From the NCBI GenBank assembly GCA_046342195.1, contig JBKDQE010000013.1, forward strand, positions 124,001 through 188,000: 64,000 nt of DNA, given 5' to 3'. This document shows, piece after piece, positions 59,594 to 64,000 of the stretch. The position numbers and the translations under genes were made by a program. This DNA comes from CANHBY01 sp046342195 (lineage in GTDB: Bacteria; Pseudomonadota; Gammaproteobacteria; Burkholderiales; Burkholderiaceae_C). Every line of letters begins with the position of its first letter. Position 1 is the stretch's first letter. Under the pieces are notes generated by a model that ran no database searches, had not been told where the DNA came from, and saw only the letters and a program-made list of their open reading frames with translations.

Positions 59594-60760
59594 ATGACAC
59601 TCTTCCAAAACCATGAGGCGCTGAAAGTTCTCCACCTTGAGGACTCAGAACTTGATCACGAATTGGTCTGCGCCCACTTGATTCGGGACGGATTGACGGT
59701 AGATATCATTCGTGTTGACAACGAATCTGATTTTTTAGGGGTCATTGATGACCCGAAAAGTCATATCGACGTTGTCATTTCAGACTACAACTTGCCAGGC
59801 TTTTCCGGTTTGCTGGCCTTGGAATTGCTTAAAGCACGCGGCCTTGATCTTCCATTTTTATTGGTTTCTGGCCAAATCGGGGAAGATACTGCCGTCGAAG
59901 CCATGCGCAACGGGGCCAGTGATTACATTCTTAAAAACAATTTGGTACGCCTGGTGCCCGCCGTGCTTCATGCCTTTGAAGCCTGCGTGACCCGCCGTGC
60001 CCGTCGCCGGGCTGACCTTGAACTTCAGGCCTCCAAGCAACGTTTACAAGAGCTTGCGCAGCATTTACAAACCAGCATTGAGCTGGAGCGTGCCGCGATT
60101 GCCCGGGAAATTCATGACGATGTCGGGGGCGCGCTGACCGCACTGAAGCTGGATTTGGCTTGGGTATCCCGGCGCATTGATGCCCCTGAAATTTCAACTC
60201 GTATGGAAGCCGCCCTTGAAATGGTAACCCATGCCATTGAGGCCAGTCAGCGTATCATGCACAACCTCCGTCCGGCAATTTTAGAGCAAGGTTTGGTGGC
60301 GGCTTTGCAATGGATGGCCGGGCGCTTTGAGAAGCGTGCCGGCATTCCCTGCATACTGCGGCTTCCACCAGAAATTTTGAATTTACCCTCAGGAGTTCCG
60401 CTGGTGGCTTACCGTACGGCCCAGGAAGCCCTAACAAATATATCAAAACATGCTCATGCAAACCGTGTGGAAATTGATCTTTCGTTGGCGGGTGGTGTTT
60501 TATCACTGGAGGTCAGTGATAACGGTCGGGGTTTGAATCAACTTGATCTCGGCAAGGTCAGGTCTTTTGGCATCAGGGGGCTTCAGGAACGGGCCCGAAC
60601 CGTAGGCGGATGGATCGATATCAGCAGCACCTCCAGCGGAACAACCCTGATTCTGTCGGTTCCCCTTTCTGATCAAGAAGTTTCAAGTGAGCGTGCCGCA
60701 AGCCCCAACACCCCGCAGAAAAAACATTCTTCTGACCCCACAGATTGGGGAGGTCTTTGA
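59594..60760 (+). CDS. Soluble receiver-histidine kinase (REC-HisKA_3-HATPase)
   Basis: This 388-residue cytoplasmic kinase has an N-terminal receiver with phospho-acceptor Asp64 (SDYNLPGFSG), a coiled linker, a HisKA_3 dimerisation domain with His174 in REIHDDVGGALTALKLD and an HATPase domain (EALTNISKHA, DNGRGLN, FGIRGLQERA). The NarX/DegS-like His motif predicts that it phosphorylates NarL-type regulators. The next gene is exactly such a regulator, overlapping by TGATG. With no sensor domain, input probably comes through its receiver from another kinase. Confidence 0.93.
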   Translation: MTLFQNHEALKVLHLEDSELDHELVCAHLIRDGLTVDIIRVDNESDFLGVIDDPKSHIDVVISDYNLPGFSGLLALELLKARGLDLPFLLVSGQIGEDTAVEAMRNGASDYILKNNLVRLVPAVLHAFEACVTRRARRRADLELQASKQRLQELAQHLQTSIELERAAIAREIHDDVGGALTALKLDLAWVSRRIDAPEISTRMEAALEMVTHAIEASQRIMHNLRPAILEQGLVAALQWMAGRFEKRAGIPCILRLPPEILNLPSGVPLVAYRTAQEALTNISKHAHANRVEIDLSLAGGVLSLEVSDNGRGLNQLDLGKVRSFGIRGLQERARTVGGWIDISSTSSGTTLILSVPLSDQEVSSERAASPNTPQKKHSSDPTDWGGL

Positions 60761-61395
60761 TGATCAAAGTCATTTTGTGTGATGACCATGCACTTATTCG
60801 TCGAGGTATTCGAGATACCCTTTCAGACGCCACCGATATTCAAGTGGTTGGCGAAGCGGCCGATTATGGTGAGTTACGCTCTTTGTTGCGATCCGCGGTG
60901 TGCGATGTTTTGGTTCTCGACATCAGTATGCCCGGGCGCAGCGGCCTGGATGTTTTACATGCCCTCAAAGAGGAGGGCAGTGCCTTGAGGGTCTTGGTGG
61001 TTTCCATGTACCCCGAAGAACAGTATGCTATTCGTGCTTTAAGATCAGGAGCGTTTGGGTATGTCAATAAAGGGGGAGACCCGACTTTATTGATTTCAGC
61101 GGTGCGCACCGTAGCGCAGGGCCGCAAGTATGTCACCCCTGAAATCGCCCAAATGCTTGTTGAAAGCCTGACCACACCCAGCTCTCAAGTGGCTCACGAT
61201 AAACTTTCTGATCGCGAGTTGCAAACCCTGATGATGATTGCATCCGGGAAGCGCCTCTCTGACATTGCCGAGGAGCTCACCCTCAGCCCCAAAACTGTGA
61301 GTGTCTATCGGGCTCGTGTACTCGAAAAACTCGGCTTGGCAAACAATTCTGAAATGACGGTTTATGCGATACGGCACGGCTTGGTGGGCAAGTGA
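60760..61395 (+). CDS. NarL/FixJ-type (LuxR-HTH) response regulator
   Basis: This 211-residue regulator has a receiver domain (Asp8/Asp9 acidic pair, phospho-acceptor Asp54, LDISMPGRSG) and a C-terminal LuxR-type helix-turn-helix (LSDRELQTLMMIASGKRLSDIA with TLSPKTVSVYRARV). The ATG at 60760 overlaps the kinase stop as TGATG, so the pair is translationally coupled; a start five codons earlier was rejected. Targets are unknown, but the pair sits between the che and fli operons. Confidence 0.94.
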   Translation: MIKVILCDDHALIRRGIRDTLSDATDIQVVGEAADYGELRSLLRSAVCDVLVLDISMPGRSGLDVLHALKEEGSALRVLVVSMYPEEQYAIRALRSGAFGYVNKGGDPTLLISAVRTVAQGRKYVTPEIAQMLVESLTTPSSQVAHDKLSDRELQTLMMIASGKRLSDIAEELTLSPKTVSVYRARVLEKLGLANNSEMTVYAIRHGLVGK

Positions 61396-61408
61396 GTGCC
61401 CCCTGACC

Positions 61409-62179
61409 TCACTGAAAACGAGCCAGCATGTGCTCCAGCATGACTGTAAAAGGCGCTTGCATACTGGGCAGGCTCAAATATAAACCGAACAGGCCCACCC
61501 CTACAGTGACAGGGAACCCGATCGAGAAAATCTGCAAACTGCTGGCCACCCGTGAAATGACACCTAGAACCACATTGGTAAACAACAACACTGAGGTCAA
61601 GGGTAAGGCCATCCAAAGCGCCATTGTAAAAATTTCAGCGCCCCAAAGGTGGGGTTTGAGCTCGCGTAGAAAGCTGAAGGGTTCAGAGCTCACAGGAAAA
61701 ATTTCAAAGCTCTTCACGACGGCGCTGATGAGTATCAAGTGGCCATTCATGCTCACGAAAAAAAAACTGGTGATGGTGCCCAGAAACCGAGCCAGTGAAG
61801 TCAATTGACCCCCCATGCCAGGGTCAAAAAAGATCGCGAAGTTTAGCCCCATTTGCGTACCGATCAAGTCACCGGCAAGAGCTACGGCGGCAAAAACCAA
61901 CCGGACAGCAAAGCCTAAACAGACTCCCATCAGAATTTGCTGCAAAAGCACCCATAGCGCCTCTGATGAATTGAGATTAATCACCGGAATTTCCGGGAGG
62001 GACGCCTGAGCCCCAATCGTGATCAGGAAAGCCAAGGCCACTTTGACGCGGGTCGGGATAGATCGATGAGACAAAATGGGCATGCTGCTGAACAGGGCCA
62101 GCACACGCACAAAGGGCCAAATAAAGGGGGTGATCCACTGCATCACCTGGGCTTCATTGAAGGTCAGCATCGGGTTCAT
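61409..62179 (-). CDS. fliR: Flagellar export gate protein FliR
   Basis: FliR is an inner-membrane component of the type III flagellar export gate. The 256-residue protein has about six helices, with the family segments RVLALFSSMPILSHRSIPTRVK and GDLIGTQMGLNFAIFFDP. The ATG at 62179 overlaps the fliQ stop (TGATG) and gives normal length; the frame runs 23 codons further upstream inside fliQ. It ends the leftward fliN-fliO-fliP-fliQ-fliR operon. Confidence 0.95.
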   Translation of the reverse strand: MNPMLTFNEAQVMQWITPFIWPFVRVLALFSSMPILSHRSIPTRVKVALAFLITIGAQASLPEIPVINLNSSEALWVLLQQILMGVCLGFAVRLVFAAVALAGDLIGTQMGLNFAIFFDPGMGGQLTSLARFLGTITSFFFVSMNGHLILISAVVKSFEIFPVSSEPFSFLRELKPHLWGAEIFTMALWMALPLTSVLLFTNVVLGVISRVASSLQIFSIGFPVTVGVGLFGLYLSLPSMQAPFTVMLEHMLARFQ

Positions 62180-62448
62180 CAGCCGATCACTTGGGGGATG
62201 CTTTGCAGAGTACGTTGAAGATAATCTACGATTGAAGAAATCATCCATGGGCCTATGAAGACCAAAACGGCAACTGCCGCCAAAATTTTGGGAACGAAAG
62301 ACAAGGTCGCTTCATTGATTTGTGTGGCTGCCTGAAAAATGCTGACCACCAGACCCACACACAGCACAGTCAAAAGCAGTGGGGCGGAAACCATCAACAA
62401 AAGATACAGGCTTTGTTGGGCATAGGTAAAAACCTGTTGTGCATCCAT
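62179..62448 (-). CDS. fliQ: Flagellar export gate protein FliQ
   Basis: FliQ is an 89-residue protein with two helices (SLYLLLMVSAPLLLTVLCVGLVVSIFQ split across one, and ILAAVAVLVFIGPWM), separated by the conserved ATQINEATLSFVPK loop. Length and helix spacing are exact for the family. It starts 21 bases after the fliP stop and is coupled to fliR. Confidence 0.95.
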   Translation of the reverse strand: MDAQQVFTYAQQSLYLLLMVSAPLLLTVLCVGLVVSIFQAATQINEATLSFVPKILAAVAVLVFIGPWMISSIVDYLQRTLQSIPQVIG

Positions 62449-62469
62449 GGTGAACCCCGCTTCAAAAAA

Positions 62470-63255
62470 TCAAACCACAAAACTGGCCGCAAGGGAGCCC
62501 AAAAGCAGATTCCATCCATCGGCCAGAACAAAAAGCATCAGCTTGAATGGCAGGGCGACGAGCACAGGGCTGAGCATCATCATGCCCAAGCTCATCAGCA
62601 CACTGGCGACAATCATGTCAATGATCAGGAAAGGGATGAAAATCAAAAAACCGATCTGGAAGGCGCTTTTGAGTTCACTGGTGACAAAAGCAGGCACCAG
62701 CACTTTGAACGGTACATCAGCCATATTGACCGAGGGGTCAATGCGGGCCATCTTGGCAAACAGAGACAGGTCAGACTGGCGCGTTTGTTTGAGCATGAAG
62801 CTGCGTAAAGGTTTTTCCGCCTCACTCAGGGCTTGCTCAAAATTGACCTGACCCGCTTGATAAGGCTGATACGCCTGGGCATAAATTTTGTCGAGCGTGG
62901 GGCCCATCACAAAAAAAGTCAGGAACAAGCTCAGCCCGATAATGACCTGATTGGGAGGAGCTGCCTGAGTTCCAATGGCCTGCCTCAGCAAGCTCAATAC
63001 AATCACAATGCGTGTAAAGCTGGTCATCAAGAGCAACACCGCAGGGATAAAGCTCAATGCAGTGAAGAACAGCAGCGTTTGAACAGGTACAGAGTAATGC
63101 GTGCCTCCGGCCCCCTGAGCCACCACCAAAGGCAAGTTTCCTGATTGAGCCAGGCTGCTCAGGGGCCACAAGGCCATGGCCAGACCGGCGCAAGCCATGC
63201 GAAGAACCCGATCGGGTCTTTGGGGTTGCCATTTCACTGAACGGTTTTCAGCCAT
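62470..63255 (-). CDS. fliP: Flagellar export gate protein FliP
   Basis: FliP forms the core of the export channel. The 261-residue protein has a cleavable signal peptide (RMACAGLAMALWPLSSLAQ), as FliP uniquely does, then four membrane segments and the family motifs SFTRIVIVLSLLRQAIGTQ, PPNQVIIGLSLFLTFF, LVPAFVTSELKSAFQIGF and DMIVASVLMSLGMMM. It overlaps fliO by a few bases. Confidence 0.96.
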   Translation of the reverse strand: MAENRSVKWQPQRPDRVLRMACAGLAMALWPLSSLAQSGNLPLVVAQGAGGTHYSVPVQTLLFFTALSFIPAVLLLMTSFTRIVIVLSLLRQAIGTQAAPPNQVIIGLSLFLTFFVMGPTLDKIYAQAYQPYQAGQVNFEQALSEAEKPLRSFMLKQTRQSDLSLFAKMARIDPSVNMADVPFKVLVPAFVTSELKSAFQIGFLIFIPFLIIDMIVASVLMSLGMMMLSPVLVALPFKLMLFVLADGWNLLLGSLAASFVV

Positions 63256-63610
63256 GCCGCTTGACTCTCGATTGCAACCGAGAGAAGAGTTGCTGGAATG
63301 CCTCGAGGGGCGGCGACTCTGCCTCTGACTGGCCCGCGCTACCCACAGAAATTTCGTGTAGCGTCGTCATAGACTGCGATGTGATGCCCACGATCAGCCA
63401 GCGCCTGTCGGGGCCTTTGCCCACTTCCAGGGTGATGATTTTTTGCCCTGGGCCGAGCGTCATCGAATTCAGAATTCGCATTGGTGCCCCCTCTGCCATC
63501 CCCCCCAAAGATCGGCTCAGAGGGCTGCGTTTGAGCAGGTAAAGCACCAAGGGAATCATCAATACAATGATCATGAAGCCCACATAAAAACCTGTGCCTA
63601 ATGTTTCCAT
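63248..63610 (-). CDS. fliO: Flagellar biosynthesis protein FliO
   Basis: FliO is a small membrane factor that helps FliP assemble. The 120-residue protein has one N-terminal helix (YVGFMIIVLMIPLVLYLLK) and the cytoplasmic motif ILNSMTLGPGQKIITLEVGKG with WLIVGIT, typical of FliO. The ATG at 63610 lies three bases inside the fliN end; an in-frame TTG two codons earlier is possible. Its length is at the short end of the family. Confidence 0.9.
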   Translation of the reverse strand: METLGTGFYVGFMIIVLMIPLVLYLLKRSPLSRSLGGMAEGAPMRILNSMTLGPGQKIITLEVGKGPDRRWLIVGITSQSMTTLHEISVGSAGQSEAESPPLEAFQQLFSRLQSRVKRHG

Positions 63611-63612
63611 GA

Positions 63613-63999
63613 TCAAGCCAGCCTGCTCAGTCGACGCATACGTTCGGAAGGGGTGACAATGTCCGTCAGCCGGATGCCGAACTTGTCATTCACCACCACC
63701 ACTTCACCCTGGGCAATCAGGTAGCCATTGACCAAAACATCCATCGGTTCTCCGGCCATGGTTTCAAGCTCAACCACCGAACCTTGAGCCAGTTGCAAAA
63801 TGTGCTTGATCGGAATTCGTGTGCGCCCCAGCTCAACAGTGAGTTGCACCGGGATGTCCAGGATCATATTGATGTCATTGTTCTGCCCTATGCCGCCGGG
63901 GGAATCATTGAAATTCGTAAATTCAGCAGGAGCGACTTGATCAGGGGAAATTTGAACATCAGTGGGCATACCGCCACTCGACGAGCTCGAAGCACCCGC
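63613..63999 (-). CDS. fliN: Flagellar motor switch protein FliN, probably cut by the window edge
   Basis: FliN forms the lower C-ring and binds export cargo and CheY-P. The SpoA domain is complete: INMILDIPVQLTVELGRT, LAQGSVVELETMAGEPMDVLVNGYLIAQGEVVVV and GIRLTDIVTPSERM. An ATG at 63969 would give 118 residues, but the frame stays open to the edge and the extra codons read as a Ser/Gly/Ala linker (AGASSSSSGG). Relatives with longer acidic or Ser-rich N termini are common, so the real start is probably outside the window. Confidence 0.88.
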   Translation of the reverse strand, partial: AGASSSSSGGMPTDVQISPDQVAPAEFTNFNDSPGGIGQNNDINMILDIPVQLTVELGRTRIPIKHILQLAQGSVVELETMAGEPMDVLVNGYLIAQGEVVVVNDKFGIRLTDIVTPSERMRRLSRLA

Positions 64000-64000
64000 C

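Noticed and set aside
1..64000. CRISPR array, prophage, insertion sequence or integron
   Set aside because: No regularly spaced direct repeats, transposase, integrase or phage structural motifs were seen on either strand.

Overview
The window looks like a chromosomal segment of a motile betaproteobacterium, most likely order Burkholderiales. The evidence is gene order and protein type: exbB-exbD-lpxK-trm112-kdsB, xseA-sodB-selO-msrB-yciB-bolA followed by parvulin isomerases, and metG facing mrp-dcd are arrangements I associate with that order. The cell is Gram-negative (Kdo and lipid A genes) and flagellated. I found no insertion sequence, prophage, integrase or CRISPR array.

Layout, left to right. 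1-1222: the 3' part of the hook-length gene fliK. 1264-3866: a head-to-head copper pair (copZ-like chaperone and CopA ATPase). 3879-6776: sulfate/thiosulfate importer genes cysTWA, without a binding protein. 6924-10154: an envelope operon exbB-exbD-lpxK-trm112-kdsB. 10155-10546: an intergenic region with two perfect DnaA boxes next to an AT-rich stretch. 10547-17435: xseA, sodB, selO, msrB, yciB, bolA and two tandem parvulin isomerases separated by a 157-bp palindromic element. 17577-31723: a leftward biosynthetic locus made of a formyltransferase/NRPS, a PKS, a glycosyltransferase, a Sfp-type phosphopantetheinyl transferase and galU. 31895-36744: a NadM-Nudix fusion, a hybrid kinase, TspO, an orphan PilT/PilU-like ATPase and DgkA. 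37197-43609: uppP, then bioB-bioA-bioF-bioD with a cytochrome P450 overlapping bioD. 43754-45318: lysA and a DUF721-like gene, followed by tRNA-Thr. 45508-48464: motA-motB-cheY-cheZ behind a sigma-28 promoter. 48756-53910: a diguanylate cyclase, dcd, mrp and metG. 53964-59254: a second chemotaxis operon (an unnamed gene, cheY, cheA, an MCP, cheW), also with a sigma-28 promoter. 59594-61395: a two-component pair. 61409 to the right edge: fliN-fliO-fliP-fliQ-fliR.

The most unusual part is the biosynthetic locus. The NRPS reads formyltransferase, decayed condensation fragment, adenylation domain with a luciferase-like monooxygenase inserted after motif A4, and carrier protein. Its ten-residue specificity code reads DILQMGMIWK, two conservative changes from the glycine code. 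The PKS reads KS-AT-KR-DH-ACP-TE; the reductase precedes the dehydratase and the thioesterase has Cys in place of the nucleophilic Ser. Together they suggest a small N-formyl-glycine-derived aminoacyl-ketide that may be oxidised. A Sfp-type transferase to activate both carriers lies in the same gene string. The second point of interest is the P450 translationally coupled to the biotin genes, which suggests a BioI-like source of pimeloyl groups.

The two motility operons, the GGDEF enzyme and the fli export genes form a flagellar/chemotaxis region at the right end, and fliK lies about 60 kb away at the left edge. Start codons were chosen from Shine-Dalgarno spacing, overlaps and family length. 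Where they differ from the longest open frame, the entry says so.
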